64,000 nucleotides of DNA from Amphibalanus amphitrite. Its lineage: Eukaryota; Arthropoda; Thecostraca; Balanomorpha; Balanidae. The position numbers and the translations under genes were made by a program. Under the pieces are notes generated by a model. That model saw only the letters and a program-made list of their open reading frames with translations. It made no database searches and was not told the DNA's origin. The stretch lies in assembly GCF_019059575.1 (NCBI RefSeq), contig NW_024882986.1:86679-150678 (forward strand), in the 5' to 3' direction. Positions 45,663 to 56,178 of this stretch are shown here, in pieces. The first letter of the stretch is position 1, and each line of letters starts with the position of its first letter.

Positions 45663-47794
45663 GGGGCATTCCACGTCAAATCAAACACCGAAATCCGTCA
45701 TCCCCTTCGATTTTTCTGAAAATTTGTAGGCAGACTGGGCATGGCTCAAAACTGAGTTACGTATAATATTTTCGAAATTTGATAACGTATCGCTGAGATA
45801 TAGGTCATCGAATATAGCGAAAAATGCCACACATCAATTTTTTAAATGGCTATAATTCTGGTTCCTTTTCTGGTATCAAAATGATATTAACAGGGTCTTA
45901 TAGGCAATTGATAAGGCTTTGATTTTTAATTATAGAAATAAATTGAAGTGACCTTGAAATGCTTTTGACCTTGAATTAAAACAGAAAAAATTAAATAGCA
46001 AAAAACACGTCACCTTCGATTTGGGTAATTTTTACATATTATGTCCGTCACAATGTTCCTAACCATCTGTGAAAAAATTGGAGTGGGCCATTCATAACTT
46101 TCACGGCAAACGCCGTTTTCATGCATCAACATCACGCAACCGCGCGTGACCTTGAAAGACAGAGTCAAGACATGCTTGTGTACACTTTCTGAAATGGATG
46201 ATTGCTGATTAGTGATATCCCAAACTCTGCGAGAATGGAAATGCATAGTCATCGTAGTCAAGCATTCACGTTCCATAGTAAAAGTGTCTCAGGCAAACTG
46301 TATTTTGCGGTGAATTTTGAGCCGTGTGGAAATGCATCATGAAGTAAATTCAACGAAAACATTATCACGCAACGATATCTTCACGTCTTTTGATCTTCAC
46401 TATACGAAAGAACATACATTTTTAGTATGTATGGGGAATTTCTAGTTAATCCAATAATAAATATGGCAGTTAAAGGCCTGCTTAGAGTACACACATAAAA
46501 ATATTGACACCGTTAGCGGTGTAATTGCACAGTACATATCTGAGCACTTGAGGAAAGTTAATTTAGTCCCTTCCCCGCTTAAATTACTCGCGCTTCTAAA
46601 TGAACACCAGGAAGAAGGTAATAGAACACTGTTAGGAGGGGTGGGTGTTTTACTACATGTAGCAAAACACCCAATCCTCCTAACAGTGTTCTATTACCTT
46701 CTTCCTGGTGTTCATTTAGAAGCGCGAGTAATTTAAGCGGGGAAGGGACTAAATTAACTTTCCTCAAGTGCTCAGATATGTACTGTGCAATTACACCGCT
46801 AACGGTGTTAATATTTTTATGTGTGTAACATGTCGCCGGCTGCAAGGCGGGCTCGGCCGATGCGGAAAACGCAGCAATCACAATTTTGTGTTTACACGTT
46901 CATATTTCAATTGTTTACCAACCGATTTTCAAAATTCTTGCACCATAAGATTGCCTGTACATTTTTTAGTCTTCTCACAAAATTTGACGCGAATCGAACG
47001 TAATCAGCGGTAGGGAGCGCGATGTAAAGACGGAACCGTTCCGTTCCGTCCCGGCACAGTCTACAATTCAGGCGGCGCGTAGCGGTCGGGCGCCGGCTGC
47101 CGAGTCGCCGCGTCGCTGCGGCGACAGGATGTTCACTTTACACCGCAATTACTAGAACAGTTGTGAACCGATTTTCTTATTGCTTGCACGATGAGATGTC
47201 CAATTCAATTTTGGACAGGAAGCCATAATTAATTTCGCATTAATCTTATGAGATATTGGCGAAAAACAGGAGGGGTGGGCGAACTTCGCTCTTCCCCCTC
47301 CACTGCGCGTGCTAACATACGTTTGCATATGTGCCATTTTCTTCAAAACTTATGCATGGCCCACTCTAATTTTTTCACAGGTTGTTAAGAATATGGTAGG
47401 CAATAAAATATATGAAAATGAGCCAAATCGAAGGTGACGTGTTTTTTGCTATTTCAATATTTGTGCTTAAGAACAGAGTTAAGCAAATTTCAAGGTCATA
47501 TATTTAAGTAGGTACAATTCTAAACAAATGCTTAAGAAATTACCTAAACAGTAAGGTTTATTTCATTCAAATCAAACAAGTACAACCAAAGTTATGGTCG
47601 TTCAAAAATATAAAGATGCAACATTTTGTAAAAATTTGATGCCCTATATTTAGAAGACCTGTGGTCAGAATGTGCAAAAAACATCAATGTAATGTCCGGG
47701 GCCAAACAGGAACTCGCTCACAAATTTATAATGAAATCGCTGATGGTAAGGTGCAAAACAGCCGATTTTTGTTCGATTTGACGTGGAATGCCCC
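45663..47794. mobile_element. 2132-bp TIR element inserted in integrase, CACA duplication
   Basis: Ends GGGGCATTCCACGTCAAATC and GATTTGACGTGGAATGCCCC (about 25-bp TIR with one mismatch), flanked by CACA (45659-45662 and 47795-47798). Long subterminal regions are also inverted, for example TCACCTTCGATTTGG near 46009 against CCAAATCGAAGGTGA near 47432. The interior has no transposase-like frame and carries the 336-bp palindrome at 46490-46825. Superfamily not assigned: a 4-bp duplication with GGGG ends matches no group with certainty. Confidence 0.85.
46490..46825. mobile_element. 336-bp near-perfect palindromic MITE, TA duplication
   Basis: Starts CACACATAAAAATATTGAC; the complement ends at 46825. 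TA flanks both sides (46488-46489 and 46826-46827). The two ~168-bp arms differ at only about four positions and meet at CTACATGTAG with no spacer. Frames of similar sequence appear on both strands solely because of the symmetry. TA duplications fit a mariner-type MITE. It sits inside the 2132-bp element inside element A. Confidence 0.88.
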
Positions 47795-47798
47795 CACA

Positions 47799-49074
47799 GA
47801 CAAAGTCTTGAAGTCATACTACTGGCCAAGTGTTTTGAAGGATGTTTTACAGTACGTCCAGTCATGCGAAATTTGTCAACGGAAAAAGCTGGTGAAGGAA
47901 AGGCGACCAATGCAGGACATGCCTATGCCTTCAGCACCAATGGAAATTATTGGTATCGATACGTGTGGACCTTTTCCCGTGTCAGAAAAGGGAAACAAAT
48001 ATGTGTGCACGATTGTGGATCATTTCAGTGGATGGCCAGAGGCGTACGCCATCCCAGACAAGTCTGCAAATACCATCGCACGTATCATTTTGGATCAATT
48101 CATTCCACGTCATGGATGCCCTCGCCTGGTGATCAGTGATCAAGGTACAGAATATTGCAACGCACTAGTGGATTTAGTTCACAAAGAATTAGGCATTTCT
48201 AGGATCCACACTTCTAGCTATCACCCACAGTCAAATGGGAAAACCGAACGCTTTCATCGTTGCATGAATGACATGATTCAAAAACAAATCAGTGAAGATC
48301 AGACAAAGTGGGACGAGATATTACAACCATGTTTAGGAGCGTATCGTATGAGCAAAAATGAATCAACCAAATTCTCGCCGTATTTCATTATGTATGGCCG
48401 TGACCCTGTACTACCTGTTGACACACTCCTTCAGCCTCGTCACCGCTATACTGGAGAGGAGTACGTGCCAGCCATGTTTGAACGTTTACACAACGCGTAC
48501 ACAGAAGTGGCTAGCAACATCCAACAGGCTAGGGAGCACAACAAGTCACTCATCGCCAGCTCAGCCACCCCCTCTAACTTTAAACCCGGTGACCTGGTAT
48601 TCTATTTTGACCCCTCGATACCACCAGGTGACTCGTCTAAACTATCACTACCATGGAAAAATCACTACCGTGTCATCTCCAAATTGGGAATTGAAAATTA
48701 TTGTATTAAGAACATGATCACGGGCAAAACCAAAATAGTGCACTCAGAAAATTTGAGGATCAGGGATTCCAACGATGTATGGGACAGGTCTTATCAGTCA
48801 ATCAGACGCCCTGTTCAGGTAAGTAGTATGCCGGAGGAACAGCCAGTTCGACAACAACCTCTCCGCGCTGCTCGCCTTCCCTACAGCGATCGAGATTGGT
48901 TTGCAAGTTACGAGCCAACACCGGTTGAACTCCCGGACACACCCCTCGTCACCAATCCACAAGTGGAAACCCAAATGGACGAAGAGAATGCAGAGCAACA
49001 AGGTCCGCTACAACCTTCGACGATAACCGCCAGTCCCGCTGTTAACTCGCCATACTTACCGGAGAATGGTGAGC
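47799..49074 (+). pseudogene. pol: Element A Pol, second part: integrase
   Basis: Resumes directly after the CACA duplication. The Cys pair of the zinc domain is in SCEICQRKK. The catalytic core has the three acidic positions in IGIDTCGPF, VISDQGTEY and NGKTERFHR (D, D, E), each intact. A GPY/F-like module follows (about 48640-48760), then a Pro/Gln-rich tail. The frame is cut at 49075 by the 5' LTR of element B; the TAG at 49077-49079 belongs to that LTR. The open frame listed from 47661 starts in inserted DNA and is not native. A likely continuation of the tail is at about 55740-56147. Confidence 0.88.
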
Positions 49075-49281
49075 TGTAGTATTTAGTGGCCTTATGTCAC
49101 CCGTCAGTGCTGCCGCCTGGCGGGTGACCTTGGAGGGCCGAGCGGCCGGGGTCAGGGACGAGGGAGTCTTGGTGCGGAGCTCGCGGTGGACGCTCGGCTG
49201 CGGTGCTGTTGTGCGTTATGTCGTTTTACTAATAACTGTCTTGACTTTGTGTGTTCTGCCAATACACGGCAAGACAGTACA
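49075..49281 (+). repeat. 5' LTR of element B, 207 bp
   Basis: TGTAGTATTTAGTGG to AAGACAGTACA, repeated at 54028-54234 without visible difference. It interrupts the element A pol tail at 49075. Confidence 0.93.
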
Positions 49282-49319
49282 TTTTGGCGACGAGTGAGTG
49301 CGCTCAAGCGGAGGCGACC

Positions 49320-52300
49320 ATGGACGGGATTCGTCCGCCGGGACCCTTCATGGACACGGCCGCGGCTGGAAATGTTCCTTGGAGTGCTTGGTATGCGGAT
49401 TTTGAGCTGTACGCCACGACCATCGGCTGGTCTCAGTGGGATGAGGCCAGACAGCGCGCGCTTCTGCTGCACTGCCTCGGGCAGGAGGGTCGGCGGCGCT
49501 ACCGGGTGGCGGAGGCGGCGGCGGTGCCTGCGGCGGTGCCTGCGGTGGAGCCTCAGGACGCGCCGCTGCCAGGTGACACCGGCACAGGAACGGACTCGGG
49601 AACGGACTCCCGGGTACAGGTGAAGTCGGAAGACGGGGGAATGGCACAGTGTTTGTCACTCCTTCAGCATTTGTTTGATAAGCCGCGGGATATCATGTCA
49701 GAAAGAGTCAAGTTCCGTAGGCTTCGGCAGAAGACTGGGGAGTCTACTGCCTCGTTCATAACTACATTAAGAGAGCAGAGTAGATATTGTGCATTTGGAG
49801 CCTTGGAAGACGAGATGATTCGAGATCAGTTTGTCGAGGGATGCACGTCTGACCATCTCCGTAATCGTCTGTGCGCTGAGGACCATCTGACCCTGCAGCG
49901 TCTGGAGTCAATCGCCATGGCCGACGACCGGGCGGTGGAGCGCCGGCGGCTGTTCGGGGGAGATGACGGCGGGCAGCCGAGCCGGGCGGCGGCGGCAACC
50001 GAGCCGCTGGAGGTGGCCTACACGGCGCGAGATAAGACACCAGCACAACGACCGCCGATCGACAAAACAAAAGGCAAGTTCTGCTATGCTTGTGGTCGCC
50101 GGGGTCACGTGTCTACTGATGACTGGTGTCCAGCCAAGGGCCAAAAGTGTCGACGGTGTGGGACTGTTGGACATTTCGCTGTACGGTGCCCTCAGAAACC
50201 TGCTAAGGAGGTGAGAGCCGTGGAGCCAGACGTAGTGGAAGTTCTGGCAGTCAATCAAAACGACTCTGCTCTGCAGTTTAACGTCCGGCTGGACGGCAAC
50301 TGGGTGACGATGCTGGTCGACACGGGTGCGGCGGTGTCCATCATCCCTCGCCAGCTGTACGAGACCGCGCTGAGCCACAGGCCGCTGCTACCCACGACAG
50401 TGAACCTCCGGGCGTACGGAGGCAGCCAGCTGGTGGTGACGGGCGTCATCACAGCATCGGTGGAGACGGAGGACGGGCGGAGCTGCCAGGGCCGCCTGTA
50501 CGTGGTGGACGGCGGCACGCCACTGCTCGGCAGGGACCTCCAGAAGAGTCTCTGCATCTCCACCTGGCACGGCTCCACAGTGTATGAGGTCGATCGGCAG
50601 CCGGGACGATCCAGTGACGTGGAGGCCGGCAACGATCAGGACAGCGCTACACAGAGGTTAGTGACAAACGCAGTGGTGCTGCCACCTATGAGTCATGAGG
50701 CTATGAGTGTGCTGCCACCTATCCGTGGTTTTGTCCACAGAGTACAGCTACGGGACGGTGCTGTGCCCGTTCAACAGAAGCTCCGGCCGCTGCCGTTCTC
50801 TATTCGTGAGGAAGTGAAGCAGCACCTCCAAGACCTCGAGAAGCAGCAGATCATCGAGAGGGTCGACGGGTCGCCATGGATCTCTCCGATCGTCGTATCA
50901 AGGCGCCGATCAGGTCAGCTGAGACTATGTGTCGATTTGCGCGTGGTAAATAAGGCGGTGTGCACCAGTGGCTACCCGTTACCTGACATGCAGGAGATGT
51001 TGGACAACTTGGTTGGCGCTGAAGTGTTCTCGACTCTCGATATGAAGGCTGCTTATCACCAGCTGCTGCTTCATGAGGAGTCCAGACAGTTGACGGCGTT
51101 TGTAACGCATGAGGGAGTGTTCCGCTATCTGAGGTGTTGTTTTGGTCTCCGATCACTCCCCAGCTGCTTCCAGAAGATGATGGAGACCATCCTGCGAGGG
51201 TTACCTGGTGCTCAGGTTTACCTCGATGACGTCATCGTGTCGGGACGGACCAAGGAGGAGCACGACCGCCGTCTGAGTGACGTCATGGCACGACTCGGCG
51301 AGTACAATGTGACCTTGAACAAGGACAAGTGTCACTTCGGGGTGAGCCGTATCGACTTCCTGGGGTTCTCAGTGTCCCGGGAGGGTGTCGCCGTGAACCC
51401 CGACCGTGTGCAGGGCCTGAGAGACATGAAGCCGCCAGGTACAGTCAAGGAGCTGCAGGCAGTCCTGGGATTGTTTGGGTTCTACGGTCGGTTCATTCCC
51501 AGGTACAGCACCAGGGTGGAGGAGCTGCGGCAGCCCCTGAGGAAGAACGCTCCGCCGTTCGCGTGGACGCCGAAGATGAACGAAGCGTTCGAGGACGTCA
51601 GAGCAGCGATTCTGAGCAGCTCCGCCCTGGCCATGTATGACCCGACCCTCTCCACAGCGGTGACGACAGACGCCAGTGACGTGGGCATCGGGGCGGTGCT
51701 CACGCAGATGCACCCCGAGGGTGAGAGAGTGGTTGCGTTCGCATCCAGCACGCTGTCGACTGCGCAACGCAACTATAGTGTCACGGAACGAGAAGCGTTG
51801 GCCAGCGTCTGGGCCATCGAGAAGTGGCACAGATATCTGTGGGGCAGGGACTTTGTCTTGAGGACCGATCACCAGGCACTGACTACCCTGATGACATCAC
51901 GTGGGATCGGCAGGGCAGGAATGCGCATATCTCGCTGGGCGTGTCGGTTAATGGAATATTCTTTCACAGTGGAGCACGTCAAGGGGCGCATCAACCCGGC
52001 AGATGGGCTGTCTCGACTTCCATCATCAGTGCAGGAGGCGTCAGACGACGAACAGCTGGTGATTGCGGCCCTGACGGAGGAACGGGCCGCGGTGACCGGC
52101 GCGGAGCTGAGGGCGGCGTCACAGTCGGACCCGGTTCTCAGTAAGCTGAGGCAGCAGATACCGCGCCAGTGGCCCAGACGCTATGGTGAGTGCGTGCCCG
52201 AACTGCAGCCCTTCTTCCGTTGCAGAGACGAGCTGGCGGTAGAAGATGACGTCATTCTGCGTGGCGGTCGAGTCCTGGTACCTGCGGCGCTCCGGACGAG

Positions 52301-52427
52301 ACTGGTTGAACTGGCACACGAAGGACACCAAGGCATCGTCCGAACAAAGCAAAGACTGCGAGACCTGTACTGGTGGCCAGGCATGGACCAGGCTGTGGAG
52401 GAACAGGTAAAGGGCTGTCAGATCTGG
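49320..52427 (+). pseudogene. Element B Gag-Pol up to the integrase zinc domain
   Basis: Start chosen at the first ATG after the primer site (49320). Gag has two zinc knuckles, CYACGRRGHVSTDDWC (slightly long) and CRRCGTVGHFAVRC. Protease has MLVDTGAAVSIIP. RT has LRLCVDLRVVNKA and YLDDVIVSG. RNase H has TTDASDVGIGAVLTQ and DHQALTTL. The integrase zinc domain has H...H (LAHEGHQGI) and the first Cys in KGCQI. The reading then enters an inverted copy of upstream sequence (52426-52630) and stops at 52505. Gag and Pol share one frame, as in several Ty3/gypsy lineages; a Mag-like affinity is a guess. Confidence 0.88.
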
Positions 52428-52630
52428 CACGCACTCACCATAGCGTCTGGGCCACTGGCGCGGTATCTGCTGCCTCAGCTTACTGAGAACCGGGTCCGAC
52501 TGTGACGCCGCCCTCAGCTCCGCGCCGGTCACCGCGGCCCGTTCCTCCGTCAGGGCCGCAATCACCAGCTGTTCGTCGTCTGACGCCTCCTGCACTGATG
52601 ATGGAAGTCGAGACAGCCCATCTGCCGGGT
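51996..52630. repeat. Inverted duplication of ~203 bp inside element B pol
   Basis: 51996-52198 (end of RNase H to linker, starting ACCCGGCAGATGGGC) recurs in inverted orientation at about 52426-52630, without visible mismatch, around a ~230-bp single-copy centre encoding the integrase zinc domain. Both arms lie at the edge of the inverted integrase core. Confidence 0.88.
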
Positions 52631-53236
52631 CGAAGTACGTCTTCTGGTAGGTTTGTTTCCGCTTCACGTGCTCATGCAGGTCACCAGGTCTCGCCGGATG
52701 ACGTCCGCCGACGTCCAGTGCCGCGCTGAGTTTGCCCCTCATTGGTCGTCCGTGAAGCAGCTCAGCCGGGCTCCTTCCAGTGGTCGCCTGCACCGTACTC
52801 CGGTACGAGAACAGGAACATCTGCAGATATTGAGACCGGTCAGCCTTTTCCAGGTCAGCTATCTGAAGTGCCGCTTTCACTGTTTTGTTGGCTCGCTCTA
52901 CTTGACCTGATGACTGTGGGTGGTAGGGAGACACTTTGATATGGGCAACACCCACATTCCGCAAGTAAGAAGCGAATCGTTCCGACGTAAATGCAGACCC
53001 ACAGTCAGATACAATCTCTCTCGGGTACCCTTCCCGGCACGCCAACTTTTCCATAAACTGTATCACCACCTCTGATGTTGGGTGCTCGCAAAATCCCACC
53101 TCGATCCATTTCGAATAGTAGTCGATAGCGACGACGGCAAACCTCTGGCCGGGTCGACCTCCACTCATTGGCCCGATGAAGTCGATTCCCAGTTTAGACC
53201 ATGGCTCACATGGGGTCACGGAGTCAAGACGCTCCC
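52631..53236 (-). pseudogene. Element B integrase core, inverted
   Basis: Read on the minus strand: linker TPWERLDSV, then the catalytic core with GIDFIGPMSG, VSDCGSAFTSERF and SSGQVERANK, so D, D and E are all present. It runs to KRKQTYQKTYFD, where sequence jumps to the inverted duplication. In a normal element this block would read forward between the zinc domain (ending near 52425) and the C-terminal module (from about 53235). It cannot be expressed as integrase here. Confidence 0.9.
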
Positions 53237-53871
53237 ACGGAGTCAAGACGCCCAGCTTCTCTGTGGGAGACCAGGTCCGTCACCGGCTTCCTCCGCAGGC
53301 GCGGAAGGGGCAGCTCCGGTTTTCGGCGACGAAAAGGATCGTGCAGCAGCGGGGGCCAGCGAGCTATCTGCTGGATGACGGCACCCGCGTCCACGCTGAC
53401 CGCCTGACGCGGAGCGCCGGTAGCTGCCCAGCAGAGATCGACGACCGGAGAGGCGAGCCGGCGCAGCCGGACGGTGCAGCCGACCGGACGGGACCGACTG
53501 ACGCGGAGCTGGAGTCGTCTGGCGACCGCGACCGGCTGGAGCAGCAGGAGCAGGACAGGCTGGAGGCGAGACCGGAACCAGAGACAACTGACAGTCACCT
53601 CCGGCGGGACGGGCAGCAGCTGGACGTGCCGCCGACGGCCCTGGAGGCGGACGAAACGACCAGCGGCCGCTCGTCGACGCAGCCTGACACTGGGACGGCG
53701 ACAGGGACTGGAGGGCGACGGACGCGAACCAACCTTCAGCAAGGGCAGACGAGCACGGCGGAGGAGGAGTCTGGTGTCGTCCGACCAAGGCTGCCGGAGA
53801 CGGGCGCAGGAGTGACAACGAGATCGGGAAGAGCTGTTCGCGCTCCAGTGTACTATGGATTCAATACTTAA
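53235..53871 (+). pseudogene. Element B integrase C-terminal module and tail
   Basis: Forward again: FSVGDQVRHRLPPQARKG followed by GPASYLLDDGTRVHADRL is the GPY/F-type module. A long Arg/Glu/Thr-rich tail then ends at TAA near 53871. The junction lies in a duplicated CACGGAGTCAAGACGC motif at 53217-53255. Separated from its core by the inversion. Confidence 0.82.
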
Positions 53872-54027
53872 CCGGTTGTCGTACTGTAATAATCGCCTGA
53901 GGTCTCGGATGTTGTTCTGCTTTTGCGTCTGCTGTACTTAGAAGTTCAGTTACTTTGCACTTTACTGGCACGGGCGAATATGAGCTGTGAAATGAAGTCA
54001 CTATTTTTGTTGTAGGGGAGGAGGAAA

Positions 54028-54234
54028 TGTAGTATTTAGTGGCCTTATGTCACCCGTCAGTGCTGCCGCCTGGCGGGTGACCTTGGAGGGCCGAGCGGCC
54101 GGGGTCAGGGACGAGGGAGTCTTGGTGCGGAGCTCGCGGTGGACGCTCGGCTGCGGTGCTGTTGTGCGTTATGTCGTTTTACTAATAACTGTCTTGACTT
54201 TGTGTGTTCTGCCAATACACGGCAAGACAGTACA
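54028..54234 (+). repeat. 3' LTR of element B, 207 bp
   Basis: Same as 49075-49281 by eye. The sequence that follows begins TTTTTG and does not resume element A. Confidence 0.93.
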
Positions 54235-54393
54235 TTTTTGTTGCGAAAACTATTATGACCCTCCTGAGTAACATAACGGTTAACTTCCAAAACAAAACAC
54301 ACTGCAACCCCAGATCACTCCAACACTCTCCCCGCGCTGAGCAGCCACCGCACAGCACTCATGACAACATCTCCCATCATTACCACCGCTGCT

Positions 54394-54394
54394 A

Positions 54395-54453
<59 letters not shown>

Positions 54454-54475
54454 GTGGTGGTGGTGGTGGTGCCGC
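54394..54475. repeat. (CTG)n then (GTG)n trinucleotide tract
   Basis: About 18 CTG units followed by about seven GTG units. It lies just downstream (minus strand) of the SGNH reading frame, so it may be part of that element's 3' untranslated region. Confidence 0.9.
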
Positions 54476-54498
54476 TGCTGGGGTGGTGTCCCGTCCTC

Positions 54499-55667
54499 CT
54501 AAACGCTTCCAAGGTATCCCCGTGGGAGCAGGTCACTTATCTTCCGGTAGCCTTCTGGGGTCAGATGGACCCCGTCTGGGCGGTACCATGGGATGACGCG
54601 ACCGTCCCCTTTGCGTGCCGTCTCCAACGACACGCTGCCTCCGCAGCATGTGGGTTAGCCTGTGGCCGGGCTTGTACAGGCGGCATCGGCTGGGGAGAGC
54701 ACGCTTTAGGGACCTCTCGAACCAGTACGCCCTTGTGTCTTCCCACCGCCGCCCCCGGTCGCAGGCTCGTGGAAGGGGTCCGATCATGATCACGTCCTTT
54801 TCGGCCAGGACTTCGAGCACCTCCTTGATGGTGTCCATTGGGTCGGATACCCGTTCTCCGTCCTTCTTGTACATGTCGTTGCTGCCGAGCCATAACAGCA
54901 CAGAACCCATGGTCTGGCCCTCAGCCTCTGCGACATCCTTCCAGCGCGCAAGGTCTCTCTCTAGACGGTCTGCCTGCCGACGCCAGGTGTTGCCACCCCG
55001 CGCCAAGCACAAGACTCCACCACTCCATGGGGCGTCCCGGGCGATGGAATCTCCCAAAATCACATGCAGTGTGCGACCCGGGGCTGCGCTAGGGTCGTCG
55101 GCCCAATCGACCGACCCCGACGCCCCCCCGGTCGCGTCGCGGCGACTCGTGCCACTCGGCACCGTGCACTGCGTGTGGCCAGGAGCTACTCCAGAGCCTG
55201 TGCCATCCTCGGCCGATCCTGTCACCGCACCTGCCGCCGTCCGCCCTCCACGCCCTCCTCCGAGCGGGTACCCCGGGACGACCATGACGGCTCGGGGGCC
55301 GTCGCCCTTATCGACCGACCCCCGCCGCCGCCTGCTGTCCGAGCCCGCCCCCGAGCGGGTTTCCGGGGGCGATGGTCACCCGCATCGCCTCTTCCGCTCC
55401 GCTCCAGATAGCGCTTCCGCCGTGGGTCGCCTCCTGTAGCAGGCGGTCTATTTCGTCGCCTGTAGCCCAGTCCGGAAGCGGCGACTCGGGACGAAGAAGG
55501 TGCCCGAGGATGTCATCCTCGTCGGCGGCTGGTTGCTCGCTTGGCCCTGCCGCTGCTGCATTTCTGGGACAGGCCCATTCCGCCTTGGCCGCGGCCAGCT
55601 CCGCTCGTAGCTGAGCCACCTCGCTTCGAAGCGCGGCTACCTCCGCGCTGGGATCTGCCTCCGCCAT
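54499..55667 (-). pseudogene. Frameshifted coiled-coil plus SGNH-hydrolase ORF of a retroelement
   Basis: Minus-strand ATG at 55667. The first ~40 residues have a strong heptad pattern (AEVAALRSEVAQLRAELAAA), a likely coiled coil. After a frame change near 55300 comes an SGNH/GDSL fold: block I VILGDSIARD, block III LWLGSNDMY. The block V motif DGVHLTPEGY with the catalytic Asp-His pair is read only in a third frame near 54565-54600, ending at a stop at 54499. Two frame changes make it non-functional as read. SGNH domains occur in ORF1 of CR1-like LINEs and in Ngaro/DIRS-type elements; I cannot tell which. It lies between element B and the element A pol tail. Confidence 0.75.
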
Positions 55668-55739
55668 CTGAAATTTTAAACACAGTAAGGCTTCCATTGG
55701 ACACTCGATAAACAAAGAGTGAAGCTGGGGCGTCAGGGG

Positions 55740-56147
55740 CTTAGGGGAAAACATCACTCTTTCGGTAAACTGACACCATCGTTAGAGAGGAGTACACAGG
55801 AGGAACGACAGCTGCAGCATGGATATGCTCTACGATCACGGGGCCCGGTCACTGACCCCGTCGATACTCAGCCTCCTCCAGAAGGTTTTAGTTATGCAAC
55901 TTCTCGGTACGTACCAAAGAGACAACGTGACCCATCGACCGAGCGGACCCCTGACAAAAGACCACGAGTCCAGTTTGATTTGGATTGCGTGTCCACCGAG
56001 ACACCAAACCCCAGTGTTGCCATGATCCAACAACCAGTTGTGAAAGAGGACAAATCTTATGATCTGTTCCGAAATTGGCACTCGATGGTATCAAATATGT
56101 TGCTATTTATATTTTGTATAGAACTCATGTTTCCCAGCTTTGGCTGA
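55740..56147 (+). pseudogene. pol: Probable element A Pol C-terminal tail
   Basis: An open frame with the basic end-of-Pol signature GYALRSRGPV and KRQRDPSTERTPDKRPRVQF, ending with TAG-type closure at 56147 and overlapping the env region, as in errantiviruses. The left boundary with the SGNH element is uncertain (about 55680-55745). I infer that it belongs to the pol frame cut at 49075; the join is not shown by sequence overlap. Confidence 0.6.
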
Positions 56148-56152
56148 TGATG

Positions 56153-56170
56153 CATTCTCTATCGTTGCAG
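56153..56170 (+). promoter_or_regulatory. Candidate 3' splice site upstream of env
   Basis: A pyrimidine-rich stretch TTCTCTATCGTTGCAG ends in AG at 56169-56170, eight bases before the env ATG at 56179. Partner of the donor at 41027. Prediction only. Confidence 0.5.
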
Positions 56171-56178
56171 GCGTAACC

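Larger units (their letters stand above)
49075..54234 (+). mobile_element. Element B: Ty3/gypsy element with inverted integrase core
   Basis: Bounded by 207-bp LTRs (49075-49281 and 54028-54234) that appear identical. A purine tract AGGGGAGGAGGAAA precedes the 3' LTR, and TTTTGGCGACGAG after the 5' LTR is the likely primer site. One long Gag-Pol frame runs to the integrase zinc domain; the integrase core is on the opposite strand and the integrase C-terminus is forward again. GC content is clearly higher than in element A, so the two come from different lineages. Flanks (TGAGC left, TTTTT right) show no target duplication. Confidence 0.9.

Noticed and set aside
46548..46881. Similar frames of 62 and 100 codons on opposite strands
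   Set aside because: Mirror translations of the 336-bp palindrome.
53224..53818. 172- and 191-codon minus-strand frames
   Set aside because: Antisense of the element B integrase tail; low-complexity arginine/serine/proline composition.
54615..55439. 274-codon plus-strand frame
   Set aside because: Antisense to the SGNH hydrolase frame, which has recognisable catalytic motifs; GC-rich DNA keeps the antisense open.
56140..56178. Upstream ATG for env
   Set aside because: It precedes the splice acceptor and delays the signal peptide; the ATG at 56179 fits both better.
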